This document shows, one piece after another, positions 44,901-55,900 of a DNA stretch of 64,000 bases. A program made the position numbers and the translations under genes. The DNA is taken from contig OY820914.1 of the NCBI GenBank assembly GCA_963682005.1, forward strand, positions 1,674,001-1,738,000, in the 5' to 3' direction. Numbering within the stretch: position 1 is the stretch's first letter; each line of letters opens with the position of its first letter. The stretch is from CAIYUC01 sp963682005. GTDB taxonomy: Bacteria > Bacteroidota > Bacteroidia > Bacteroidales > FEN-979. The notes under the pieces are model-generated. The model was given only the letters and a program-made list of their open reading frames with translations, had not been told where the DNA came from and searched no databases.

Positions 44901-47900
44901 ATGAATTCAATAATCCCCGAAAAAGGTCAACTCGTTTTAGTCCGCAACAGACCGGCAATAGTCAGAGATATTTTAAAGGCAAAGACTGAAAACAAAAAAG
45001 AATATCATGGCATCTGGATAGATTATATTGATTCCTTTTCAATTTGCAAAAGTGAATATATTGTTTGGGAGGTTGAACATAATACCCGGATTATCTCAAA
45101 AGCAAATCTTCCGCGCATATCTGAATCAACAGATATTGATGATCCCGCATATTTCGATTGTTATTTGAACAGCATTCGGTGGTCCTCAATTGTTAATATT
45201 GATTCCATTGCTTCTTATTCTCCAGCATCTTTTAAGCTTATTTCCCCCTGGTATAGTGCTGTTCAGATTGAGGAATATCAATTGTACCCGGTTGTTAAAG
45301 CCTTGTCGATGCCCCGAATAACAATGCTTCTTGCAGATGACGTTGGGTTGGGTAAAACTATTGAAGCTGGCTTAATTATAAATGAATTGATTGCGCGTGG
45401 TCGTTTAAATCGAATCTTAATCCTTTGTCCTGCATCGCTTCAGATTCAATGGAAGGATGAGATGGATGAAAAATTCTATCTTGATTTTAATGTTCTTAAC
45501 CGCGATACGGTCTTTAAGCATCAAAAAGAATTTGGATTAGATAGCAATCCTTGGTCTAGTTCTCCAAGGATTATTACATCTATTGATTATTTGAGGCAGT
45601 CTGATGTTTTAGAAAATTTTCGCTCTGCATCTGATTCATTTATAAAAGAGCACGAGTCCTCATTGCCTTGGGATTTAATCATAATTGATGAGGCACATAA
45701 TATATCTTCACGATGCTATGGTGAAGAAACAGAACGATTGAAAATGGTCAAACAGGTGCTTCCTTACTTTGAAAACAGGTTATTTCTGACCGCTACTCCA
45801 CATAATGGCTATACCGAATCGTTCTCGGGCTTGTTAGAATTATTAAATCCACTGGTTTTTGAGCAAAAACGTGTTCTGGAGGAGAGTGATTTTGAATTCA
45901 TTCAAAACTATGTGGTGCGTCGGTTAAAATCCGACTTCATTGATAAAGGACTAATTAACAAGTTTAAAAAGCGCTTCATTTTACCGATTGATGATGCGTA
46001 TGTTCAAAATAAACTCGAGAAAGAACTCTACAATGCTTTAAGGGCTTACAAAGATCAAGTCATGGCCTTTGTCAAAGAGGGCCCTCCAAAGCTTAAACTT
46101 ATAGCAAAGTTCCTGATTACAATATTGACAAAACGCCTTCTTTCCAGTGTCTATGCCTTCGCTTATACCTGGTGGAATCATTTTTCTGGTTTTGAACTTG
46201 AAAGTGCTGACGAAGCCGAAGTTGATCTTGCGATGCGACGTGTTGACGAAGATATTACTGATGATGGAGAAAAGGCAATTCGTGAAGACGATGCAGTGCG
46301 AAAAATTGGTTCTTTCCTTTTTCAACAAAGAGATGCATTTAGAGAAGAAATTGATACAATCAATAACCTCCTTAATGATATTGGCTGGGAACAGAAAAAT
46401 TTTGAGAAATCTCTATCCACAACAAAAAAAATTCCTGATGACTCTAAATTCACTGCTTTCTTTGAATGGATGGAAGCAAATCTCAAATCTGGCAAGAAAT
46501 TCAAAGATGATGAGCGTGTAATTGTTTTCACTGAATACAAACATACGCTCGATTATCTTTTATCCAAACTTAAAGAGATTGGACTTGATGAACCAGTTGT
46601 TGGAACTTTGTTTGGCGGCACAAAGCAATCAGATAGAAACGATATTAAAACTTATTTCAATGATCCTGAAAGCCCACTAAGGATTTTGGCTGTTACCGAT
46701 GCTGCTTCTGAAGGTCTTAACCTCCAACAAAATTGTCGTTTTATTATTCATTTCGATATACCCTGGAATCCCATCCGACTTGAACAACGTAACGGTCGGG
46801 TTGATCGGTTTGGCCAGAACCGCGATGTGAAGATTTTCCATTTTGTATCTAAGGAAGAAGAGGATCTTCTGTTTCTCGAACGCATTATTAATAAAATCAA
46901 TAAAATACGTGAAGATCTTGGATCAGTAGGTGAACTGATTGACAATAATATTGAAAAATATTTTATGGGCTCTTCAGAAAGCCGAAAAGAAGCGGAAAGC
47001 GATATTGATGCTTTAGAGCACAGCGTTATTGTTAATGAAGATATGTCAAAGATTTCGCAGGTTGATTTCAAGGAATATACGAATGCGTACCAGATTCTTA
47101 AAACAACTGAAGAAGAACTTTTACTTACACCGCAACACCTGGCCAAAATAGTACAAGAAGCTTTCCTGCATGAAGGCGGTAAATTATCACAACACCCTGA
47201 TGATGAGAAGGTGTATTTGATTGATATTATTCCACCTCGCTGGCAAAATATTATTAATGATACCTTGATTATTAAGAAAGGAAGACTTACAGGGGCAAAA
47301 TATAAGTTGGTCTTCGATCCTGCCTACTTTGAAAAAGTTGAAAACGATCTAAAGATTTATCTTTCAAAACCTGATACGAGACTAATTCGCCTTGGGCATC
47401 CAATAGTTCAGCTTTCACTTGACTTGTTTAAGCGAAAAATGTGGGACACGACTGAACTCATTGATAATAGCTCTGTTTTGCGCAGATTTACGATTCAACA
47501 TACCACTTTCCCCACGGATTATGAGATGATAGTTGTTTTGTATTGTCTCGTTGCAGCAAATAATGATCTCCGTGAAACCATTCACAAACAGGTAATTGAA
47601 ATACCAGGATATTTATTTGATGGCAAGTTCAATCCAATTGCTCCTGAATTATGGAGAACTATCAAAGGGCACGAAAAATCAAAACTCACGAGTGCACAAC
47701 TAACCACCTGGTTTAATAAGATCAAGAATCTTTGGATTACATCTGAAAATAGTGTCACTGAATTATTGGCTGAAAAATCAAAAGAACTACAATCATCCAT
47801 GATTACTCAATTAAAAGCCTTACTTACCTCAGAAAAAAAAGCTGCCAAAGAATTATACGAAAACAGAATCAACGAACTCCGTGAAAAGAGGAAGGGCAAA

Positions 47901-48182
47901 TTCATTGAAAAGCTGAAAAAACAGATCGAAACCGAAAGAACAAAGCTACTGCAACAGACAATTTTCGAAGATGTAACTAAAGAAAGAAAAGATAAATTGC
48001 GTGCTCTTGAAATAGATCTTGAGAAAGTAATTACAGAGAGGGTTGCATATCTTGAAAATATCATTACTTCTGATAAAACTAAAATGTTGGAGATGGTCAT
48101 CCCCAAAAAATACAAGTTGGCTTATTTCAATCTTTATCCTGTGGGGGTGGAGTTCATTTTAAATAGCAATCTTTTGAAATAA
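44901..48182 (+). CDS. SNF2-family helicase, DISARM DrmD-like
   Basis: A 1093-aa SF2/SNF2 translocase. Motifs in order: LLADDVGLGKTIEAGL (Walker A) near residue 145, IIIDEAHNIS (DEAH) near 258, LTATPHNGYTE near 295, VFTEYKHTLDYL near 540, VTDAASEGLNLQQNC near 600 and LEQRNGRVDRFGQNR near 625. The C-terminal ~150 residues include a long charged coiled coil (EKLKKQIETERTKLLQQT). It resembles DrmD of class 1 DISARM. The methyltransferase gene starts 6 bp after its stop. Confidence 0.8.
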   Translation: MNSIIPEKGQLVLVRNRPAIVRDILKAKTENKKEYHGIWIDYIDSFSICKSEYIVWEVEHNTRIISKANLPRISESTDIDDPAYFDCYLNSIRWSSIVNIDSIASYSPASFKLISPWYSAVQIEEYQLYPVVKALSMPRITMLLADDVGLGKTIEAGLIINELIARGRLNRILILCPASLQIQWKDEMDEKFYLDFNVLNRDTVFKHQKEFGLDSNPWSSSPRIITSIDYLRQSDVLENFRSASDSFIKEHESSLPWDLIIIDEAHNISSRCYGEETERLKMVKQVLPYFENRLFLTATPHNGYTESFSGLLELLNPLVFEQKRVLEESDFEFIQNYVVRRLKSDFIDKGLINKFKKRFILPIDDAYVQNKLEKELYNALRAYKDQVMAFVKEGPPKLKLIAKFLITILTKRLLSSVYAFAYTWWNHFSGFELESADEAEVDLAMRRVDEDITDDGEKAIREDDAVRKIGSFLFQQRDAFREEIDTINNLLNDIGWEQKNFEKSLSTTKKIPDDSKFTAFFEWMEANLKSGKKFKDDERVIVFTEYKHTLDYLLSKLKEIGLDEPVVGTLFGGTKQSDRNDIKTYFNDPESPLRILAVTDAASEGLNLQQNCRFIIHFDIPWNPIRLEQRNGRVDRFGQNRDVKIFHFVSKEEEDLLFLERIINKINKIREDLGSVGELIDNNIEKYFMGSSESRKEAESDIDALEHSVIVNEDMSKISQVDFKEYTNAYQILKTTEEELLLTPQHLAKIVQEAFLHEGGKLSQHPDDEKVYLIDIIPPRWQNIINDTLIIKKGRLTGAKYKLVFDPAYFEKVENDLKIYLSKPDTRLIRLGHPIVQLSLDLFKRKMWDTTELIDNSSVLRRFTIQHTTFPTDYEMIVVLYCLVAANNDLRETIHKQVIEIPGYLFDGKFNPIAPELWRTIKGHEKSKLTSAQLTTWFNKIKNLWITSENSVTELLAEKSKELQSSMITQLKALLTSEKKAAKELYENRINELREKRKGKFIEKLKKQIETERTKLLQQTIFEDVTKERKDKLRALEIDLEKVITERVAYLENIITSDKTKMLEMVIPKKYKLAYFNLYPVGVEFILNSNLLK

Positions 48183-48188
48183 TAAAAT

Positions 48189-51100
48189 ATGGATGATTCA
48201 AAATATAGTTGGTGGCTGGAATTACAGCATGGCGGTATGATTATTTCGCCTGCCGTTCTTAAAGAACTTATACCTGAAGGTTTTGAGCAGCCCCCACAGA
48301 GATCATGTAATGCCCTTCGTGACCAATATCTGAAGTTCAAATCTGCTACGGAAAATCCATTAAAATCACGCAAAACAGCTAATCCCAATTACCAGTGGCT
48401 CGATTCCTTATTTGAGAATTTTCTAGAATTAAGTTCCGCACTGTGGAAAAAAGAAGTGAATATTTCACCGGATTATTCGTACAAAAACATTATTGGTGAA
48501 AACATCAAACCTAACCGGCTCTTTTTTCGCTTTGCAACCGATGTTAGACCTGCCCTGGCTCTTTTCATTGATGAAAATCCTAAGTTGGGTATGGGCAAAA
48601 GCAGAAAGAGATATGGAAAGATTCTCGAATATTTAAGGAATAAAAAAATTCGTCTTGCTCTTTTTACCAATGGTTTTCAACTTCGGCTTTGCTATGTTGG
48701 TCTCGATCATGATAGCTGGGTGGAATGGAATATTTCTAATTGGTTCGAAGGTACTGAGTTTCAATCTCAGCAATACGGTTTTTATACGCTTTTAGGCAAA
48801 TCAGGTTTTTACAAAACCGATTCAACTGCCTTTCCCCTGTATGATGCCATCGAATCTTCGCGCACCCGCCAGGGGGAATTATCTGCCATCCTGGGCGAAC
48901 AGGTCAGGGAATCTCTGGAAGTATTGTTAAGAGATTTTGGGAAAACAAAAAAGAAACATCCTGACTTAACTTATGTCGTCAGGCTAAATCCTGATGGTAC
49001 GTCTATCAGTGAAGAAGCAGAACTCTCAGCAATATTTCAGGCTTCTGTTCGTGTAGTTATGCGTTTGGTGGTTGTGCTTTTTGCCGAAGCCCGTCATTTG
49101 TTGCCCCGAAGCAATGAAATATATCATTCAAACTATGGTATCGAAGGTTTGTTTGAACAATTAGTCAAGGCAAAATCTCATGCCACTTCCGATTATATGG
49201 AAATGAACACCAGTGCGTGGTATCGCCTTCTCAGTCTTTTCCGCCTCATCTATCAGGGTTCCCCTTTATCAAACTTACAGGTCAGGGAATATCGTGGTCA
49301 GTTATTCGAACCTGGCGATGTTGCCAGTTTCGATCCTGTAAAACGGGCTTTGACACTCTTTGAAGATCCAAACTTTGAACTCACCAATGCTTCAGTCTAC
49401 AATATTCTTAAAAGATTGAAATTCGGCAAAGTAAAAATCAAATACGGCCGCTCTGTTAAGTTCGTCACTGGCCCTGTAGATTTCAGAGAACTTCGTACCG
49501 AATACATTGGCATGATTTACGAAGGTATTCTTGACTATGAATTAAAGTCAGCGTCCGAGCCAATGTTATTAATCAACACAGGTATTCAACCCATCCTACC
49601 TTTATCTGTTCTTGAAGCTTTATCTGAGACGCAAATTAAAGACCTCTTTGATAAAATGAAAGACAGTAAATCCATTGCCATCGCAGATGAGATTGAAGAA
49701 GAGGCTGAGGATATAGAAGTGGAAATTCTGGAAGAAGAGATCATTGAAGAAGTTGAGGAATCTGTAGAGGATGATGATACTAAAAAACAATCTGAACTTT
49801 CCGAAAGAATTCAGGCTTGGGCTGAAAAAGCTGCCGTTGCCATGAAGTGGGTGAAAAAGCCAAAGCGCGATGCTGACGATTATCTTTTCAAAACTGCATT
49901 ACGCCAAAAAGCCAAAACCATTTACAAAGAATTTTTCGAATCTGGTGATTATTATATTAGTCGTTGGGGTGGTACCCGTAAAGGTTCCGGCACTTTTTAC
50001 ACCCGTCCGCAATTGGCTGTTCCTACAGTAATACGCACCCTTGAACCCTTATGTTATACTCCCGAAAAACCAGATATAACGATTGTTTCATCAGGTGAAA
50101 CAGCTAACCTCGTGCAGGAGCGACTTGAACAATACGAAACCAAACATCTATATCCTCGCAAACCGGAAGAAATCCTCGACCTAAAAATATGCGATCCTGC
50201 CTGTGGTTCCGGGTCATTCCTTGTTTCGGCTACTAATTATATAACAGAATCACTTTTCAGTTCTTTAGTAATATATGCTGATCTTTTAAACCCGGCTACT
50301 TTCGTTCGTAAAACTCTGCCTTTCGGCAAACTTCAGGATAGCCCGGATTTCTCTGATAATTTACCCTGTGAACCTGATGATGAATTATTTGAACCACGCG
50401 TTAAAGCAAAACTTAAGCGCTATGTGGTTGAAAATTGTATTTATGGTGTCGATCTAAACCCTACCGCAGTAGAACTGGCAAAGCTTTCTCTTTGGATAGA
50501 GACGATGGATAAAGACTTGCCTTTTGAATTTCTCGATCACAAAATTAAAACTGGTAATAGTCTTGTGGGTGCATGGCTGGATACTTTCCATGAATATCCA
50601 ATAGCTGCGTGGCAACGCGAAGGGGGTGACAAAAGCCACTCTAATGGGGTAACTTACGAAAAAGAAGGTTGGACCAAAGCGATTAAAAAACGTTTTGATC
50701 AGGCTATCAAATCCAAAATGGTTGAACTTATAAATATACGTATCGGGCAGAGAACACTGGCTTTTGACAGAGACATTCAAGATGTAGAAACCATTCACAA
50801 CGACTTGTTGCAAAAATACAATCAACTCCATACTGCCGATGTTTCTATATTTGGTTTGCAGGAAAAGCAAAGACATTACGAAGAACTTCTAAAATCTGAA
50901 TCTTATCTTAGAATAAGGCAACGTATGGATGCCTGGTGTGCCCTTTGGTTCTGGCCCGGCGATAAAATTATTGATGCTCCCGATCCTGTTGAGTTTTATA
51001 ATTTAACCGAAGCACAACAAAACATAGTAAATGCAATTTCTGCCCAGCAACGATTTTTCCATTGGGAAATCGAGTTCCCGGATGTGTTCAATAACTCACG

Positions 51101-52976
51101 CTCTGGTTTTAATGCAGTAATCGGTAATCCGCCATGGGAAATAAGTAAACCCAATTCAAAAGAGTTCTTCTCAAATCTCGATCCCATTTACCGTACCTAT
51201 GGCAAACAAGAAGCCTTATTGCACCAAAAGCGACTGTTTGAAAGCAATAATATAATAGAATATAACTGGCTGCTCTACAATTCCTATTTCAAAGGAATGA
51301 GCAATTTCATAAAGCATTCTGCTTTCCCTTTTGGCGATCCTGATGGGAATGATAAAAACAGCATCTCTCTTGCAAGAGGCAACAATAATGTCCATCTTCA
51401 CAACAACTGGCGAAGCAAACGCAAACATTCTTGCTTTGCTACACAAGACCATCCTTATCGCTTACAGGGTAGTGCAGATTTGAACACCTATAAGATGTTT
51501 CTTGAGTATTTTTTATTACTCAAGTGTAAAGATGGTCGAATAGGTATTATTCTACCATCTTCGGTCCACAGGGATGATGGCACTTTTGAGTTACGTAAAC
51601 AGTTCATACCGTACCTAGAACTTTTGGTTAAGTTTGATAATGAAAAATTGATTTTTCAGGGATTAGAACATAACTCAAAGTTTGATATCCTGATAATTGG
51701 AGCTTCAAGTAAAGAAACTTTTAAAGGAGCATTTTTTAGTTGGGAGGACGCAACTGTACTTAATGATATTGATGATGTGATAGTGGAAATAGGTAAAAAT
51801 GATATTCGTAAAATATCGCCTTTAACATTGTCTATACCTGATTTGCCAACGGTTATGGATATTAACATTGTCAATAAGTTATATGACAATGGGGAAATAA
51901 TAGACAACAAAATCATCGTTTTTAGAGAATTTGATCTCACTAATGATTCAAAGTATTTTATTAAAAAAGGTATGCTTCCAGTATACCAGGGTTGTATGAT
52001 TTGGCAATTCAATTACAGGTATAATTATTACGAATCAGAATCAAGAAAATTTAAAAGAGGAAAACTTGAAACAACTGAGTTTAGACCAAATTATCCATTA
52101 ATACCAAGATATTGGGTAAATGTTGATTCGTATATTAAAAAATTTCCAGAAAGAAAGTTAAGTGATCATTTTCATTTTGAGTTTTTTCGGATTGCTTACA
52201 GAATTCAATCGTCTATTTCAAATCAACGCACATTTATTAATTCTGTAATTCCTAAGAATTGTTCTGCTGGTAATTCTATTGGTTTATTTGTATTGCAAGA
52301 TCCAACTGATTTGATCTTATATTCAACCTTGCTTTCTTCGATGGTAAATGACTATAATGTCAGAACAAAAATTTCATCGAATATAAATAGCTTTTATATT
52401 CCACAACTCGTGCTCCCTTTAATCAATCTTCAATCAGAAGAAATTAAATTCATAATCAAAAATGGTTTAAAACTAATCGCTACTACAGATCATTTATCTG
52501 AGTTATGGAATACAATTGTAATAAGCAATAATCTTGATTTGCCAAATGAATGGTCAGGAGATATCCCGGTTACAGATCATGCAGAACGTTTAAAAATTCA
52601 AGCCGAAATTGATGCATTGTGTTTTAATTTATTTGATTTAAACATAAATGAAGTCACTCATATATTAAATACTTTTAAATCACTTGACAAAAGAGTTCCT
52701 CCTGAATTCAAGTATCAGAATTTGGTACAATTAGCATTCAATGACCTAATAAGTTTAGGTTCAGAATCATTTATCACTAATGGTTCTCCTGAGCTTGTAA
52801 AAAGAATAGAAGAATTTAAAAAATCTGAATATTTTACTGTAATAAAGAAAAAGACAGAATATAATACTCCTTTATCAAAAGAGGAGGGTTTTGTTAATGA
52901 ACCGCTTCCCATTTATGTAAATAAAACAATTGCTCCTCCCAAAAAATCAGATGATCAACTAAATCTCTTCGAATAA
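48189..52976 (+). CDS. Large N6-adenine methyltransferase, DISARM DrmMI-like
   Basis: A 1595-aa protein. Motif I is ICDPACGSGSFLV near residue 667. The catalytic motif IV is NPPWEIS near 980. A strongly acidic linker (about residues 498-530, EEEAEDIEVEILEEE) separates an N-terminal ~490-residue domain from the methyltransferase core. The C-terminal ~500 residues probably recognise the target site. It lies 6 bp after the SNF2 gene and 10 bp before the third gene. In DISARM the adenine methyltransferase marks self DNA. Confidence 0.82.
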   Translation: MDDSKYSWWLELQHGGMIISPAVLKELIPEGFEQPPQRSCNALRDQYLKFKSATENPLKSRKTANPNYQWLDSLFENFLELSSALWKKEVNISPDYSYKNIIGENIKPNRLFFRFATDVRPALALFIDENPKLGMGKSRKRYGKILEYLRNKKIRLALFTNGFQLRLCYVGLDHDSWVEWNISNWFEGTEFQSQQYGFYTLLGKSGFYKTDSTAFPLYDAIESSRTRQGELSAILGEQVRESLEVLLRDFGKTKKKHPDLTYVVRLNPDGTSISEEAELSAIFQASVRVVMRLVVVLFAEARHLLPRSNEIYHSNYGIEGLFEQLVKAKSHATSDYMEMNTSAWYRLLSLFRLIYQGSPLSNLQVREYRGQLFEPGDVASFDPVKRALTLFEDPNFELTNASVYNILKRLKFGKVKIKYGRSVKFVTGPVDFRELRTEYIGMIYEGILDYELKSASEPMLLINTGIQPILPLSVLEALSETQIKDLFDKMKDSKSIAIADEIEEEAEDIEVEILEEEIIEEVEESVEDDDTKKQSELSERIQAWAEKAAVAMKWVKKPKRDADDYLFKTALRQKAKTIYKEFFESGDYYISRWGGTRKGSGTFYTRPQLAVPTVIRTLEPLCYTPEKPDITIVSSGETANLVQERLEQYETKHLYPRKPEEILDLKICDPACGSGSFLVSATNYITESLFSSLVIYADLLNPATFVRKTLPFGKLQDSPDFSDNLPCEPDDELFEPRVKAKLKRYVVENCIYGVDLNPTAVELAKLSLWIETMDKDLPFEFLDHKIKTGNSLVGAWLDTFHEYPIAAWQREGGDKSHSNGVTYEKEGWTKAIKKRFDQAIKSKMVELINIRIGQRTLAFDRDIQDVETIHNDLLQKYNQLHTADVSIFGLQEKQRHYEELLKSESYLRIRQRMDAWCALWFWPGDKIIDAPDPVEFYNLTEAQQNIVNAISAQQRFFHWEIEFPDVFNNSRSGFNAVIGNPPWEISKPNSKEFFSNLDPIYRTYGKQEALLHQKRLFESNNIIEYNWLLYNSYFKGMSNFIKHSAFPFGDPDGNDKNSISLARGNNNVHLHNNWRSKRKHSCFATQDHPYRLQGSADLNTYKMFLEYFLLLKCKDGRIGIILPSSVHRDDGTFELRKQFIPYLELLVKFDNEKLIFQGLEHNSKFDILIIGASSKETFKGAFFSWEDATVLNDIDDVIVEIGKNDIRKISPLTLSIPDLPTVMDINIVNKLYDNGEIIDNKIIVFREFDLTNDSKYFIKKGMLPVYQGCMIWQFNYRYNYYESESRKFKRGKLETTEFRPNYPLIPRYWVNVDSYIKKFPERKLSDHFHFEFFRIAYRIQSSISNQRTFINSVIPKNCSAGNSIGLFVLQDPTDLILYSTLLSSMVNDYNVRTKISSNINSFYIPQLVLPLINLQSEEIKFIIKNGLKLIATTDHLSELWNTIVISNNLDLPNEWSGDIPVTDHAERLKIQAEIDALCFNLFDLNINEVTHILNTFKSLDKRVPPEFKYQNLVQLAFNDLISLGSESFITNGSPELVKRIEEFKKSEYFTVIKKKTEYNTPLSKEEGFVNEPLPIYVNKTIAPPKKSDDQLNLFE

Positions 52977-52986
52977 AACAATTACG

Positions 52987-55900
52987 ATGGAAATATTCAA
53001 CCCCATAAAGTTTGCTAGTAATGTAAACACAAAGTTTCTTAATTACCAGCTTACCGCATTCCCGTTATCCGATCCTGATTTGTCTGATCAGGCAAGGAAA
53101 TTACTCAAAGGTGGTGTCGATTTTCAACCTTTGATCAAAGGCCCATACGTGTCCATTAGCCGTTCATTCAAATGGGGCGAAAATTTAAAAGACATGGCTG
53201 CCCGGGGTGAAGTGCATCCCGCTTTACCTGGATTATCTGACTATCCTCAACTTTTTATGCATCAATACCGGGCATTGCAGGAAATTTACAAAGACAGGCA
53301 TTGCCTTATTTCCACGGGGACTGGGTCCGGTAAAACCGAAGCGTTCCTTTTCCCTATATTCAATCATTGTTTGAAACTTCGCGACGCCAAAGCTCCCGAA
53401 GGAATTGTTGCTGTTTTGGTGTATCCAATGAACGCACTTGCCAAAGACCAGTTGGATCGATTGCGTTACATGCTGGCAGGTTCAGGTATCACCTTCGGTA
53501 TGTATATTGGGACCACTGCTGCTTATAGTAGCGGCATTAAAAATGTGCAGCGAATGCAGGAAGGTCAGGGCAAAGCAGAATACCTTGCATTAAAAACCAA
53601 ATTCCGCGAGCAGGAAATGATGCAGGTTTCACCTGTAGAGGAACGATTAACCGAAGATGAGATTTCATCCAAACCACCACGTATCCTAATCACTAACGTT
53701 AAGCAATTAGAGCTTTTAATGACACGCCCACGGGATATTAAGATGTTTCTTAATTCCCCGCTTAAATACATGGTTTTCGATGAAGCCCATACCTATTCAG
53801 GCATAGCAGGTGCTGAGGTTTCATGTCTGATCAGGCGCTTGCGTTCCCTTGCCGGCAAAAATGCGGATGAAGTAATTTGCATTGGCACTTCTGCCACCAT
53901 TGCCGATCCCGATCTGGGACCTGAAGCGGGAAAAATATTTGCCCATCGCTTTTTTGGAGTAGATTCCAATAAGATATCAATAATTGAGGAGGAATACGAA
54001 AACGAAAAATTTTCCATTGAACGTTACAAACCCTCATTACCATCTGGTGATGTCATTGTGATCCTAGAAAAAATTCTAAAATCCATTGAGTTGTCCGATC
54101 AGGTCATGTTAAAACAAGGCTATGCGGAATTAACCGGTCAGCAATTATCCATGAATGGTGATATGTTCGAAGCCATTTTTAACAACCTCAAATCAAACGA
54201 ATACATTTATGCACTCTTCCACCATCTGGATAAACCCCTCCCCTTCAATGAATCTATTCAACGTATTTTAACACAACTTTCTAGAAAAGATCGTAGCTCT
54301 TCTGAAAATAACAGTGCGGAACTTTTATCTTACCTGGCTTTAGGGGCAATTGCCCAAAAAGAAAACAATCCGCTACTACGGCCCAAATTGCACTATTTTG
54401 TAAAAGGCCTCGAAGGTGCAGTAATAGCATTCGAGAAAACTACAAAATTAACAGATCATCATACTCGCTTGTTTCTTTCCAAACAGGATGCTTCTTATTT
54501 CATGGGCTATGATGAAAAGGCATATTTGCCATTATTTGTTTGCAAAACCTGCGGCCAGCATTATTTTGAATCCTTTAATCAGTACCTTCAATTTGATGGA
54601 AAAGAACTTAAAGGTGGCCAGGCAGAAGGTAATAATATAATATGGCTTCCTGCCCCTGTTTCACCAGAAAACAGGGTAGTGTTGACAGATCGCTTTGTTT
54701 CAGAAATAGATGATGAAGAAGGCAATATTGGGGAGAAACTAGATAAAAATCGCGAAGAAATATACTTCTGTCATTATTGCGGCACTTTGCAGAAAGATAA
54801 AGAGGATAAGTGTTCCAATCCAAAATGCAAGAAGGTTGGAACCTTGGTTAAGTTATATATTGTACCAGTAGATGGATTAGGCAAGCTCATTTCCTGTCTT
54901 TCCTGCAAAGCAAAGTCAAGTGCTTTTGGGCGCTCCAATGAACCCATCCGACCACTTCGTGCTGTGACCGTATCCGATGTTCACATCATGAGCCAAAACA
55001 TGATCAACGCAGCTACAAAGAATAATCAAAAACTCATCGTTTTTACTGATAATCGTCAGGACGCTGCTTTTCAGGCAGGCTGGATGCAAGATCATGCTCG
55101 TCGTTACCGTTTCCGCCACCTCATTTATCAGTTTCTCCAAAGTAATGATCATCCTGTTTCGGTAGGCGATTTGGTAGATCATTTGCAAAAAACATTACTG
55201 GCAGATAAGTCTTTAGCTAATGTGCTGGCTCCTGAAGTTTTTGAGTTGCAGAAGCCCGAAGAATATGGTAATAAGTTTTTCGTTGAGCTGAATTATTATT
55301 TGCGTATTCAGATATTGCGCGAACTTGGCACCAGCTTTAATCAGAAAGAAGGACTTGAATGCTGGGGCTTGATGAAAACTGAATACTTTGGCATTGGCTC
55401 ACAAAATCCTTGGATAATAGACTATGCAAAAACTCTTGGTATTACAGTATCAGAACTTGCTGAAGGAATTTCATCTCTGATTGATGTATTCCGCCGCAAC
55501 AGATATTTGTATGACTCCGGTGCTCCTATTTATTCCAAATCATGGTTCGAGGGCGATTACGAAATCCAGCAAGGCTACCTTCCATTGATAACAGGTGTAA
55601 CCAATAAACCTATACCTCCTAAAGGTATAGTTGAAAGTGCTGCGGTTAAAACGACATACCAGGTTACTTTTAGAGCAAAGAAAGGCCAATCCCTGCCGGA
55701 AAACCTAATAAGCAAATGGAAAATCGAGGATAAACAAATAAAAGAAAAATTTCTTAAGGATCTGTGGGTTTTCCTTACGGATAATGCTAAAATTCTTGTA
55801 CCGGTTAACCTCATGGGTAAAAATGGGAAAATTTTGGAAGCCAATGTCTACCAATTGAATGTTTCAAAGATTGGTTTATCTGCCTATTGGGGTTCATATC

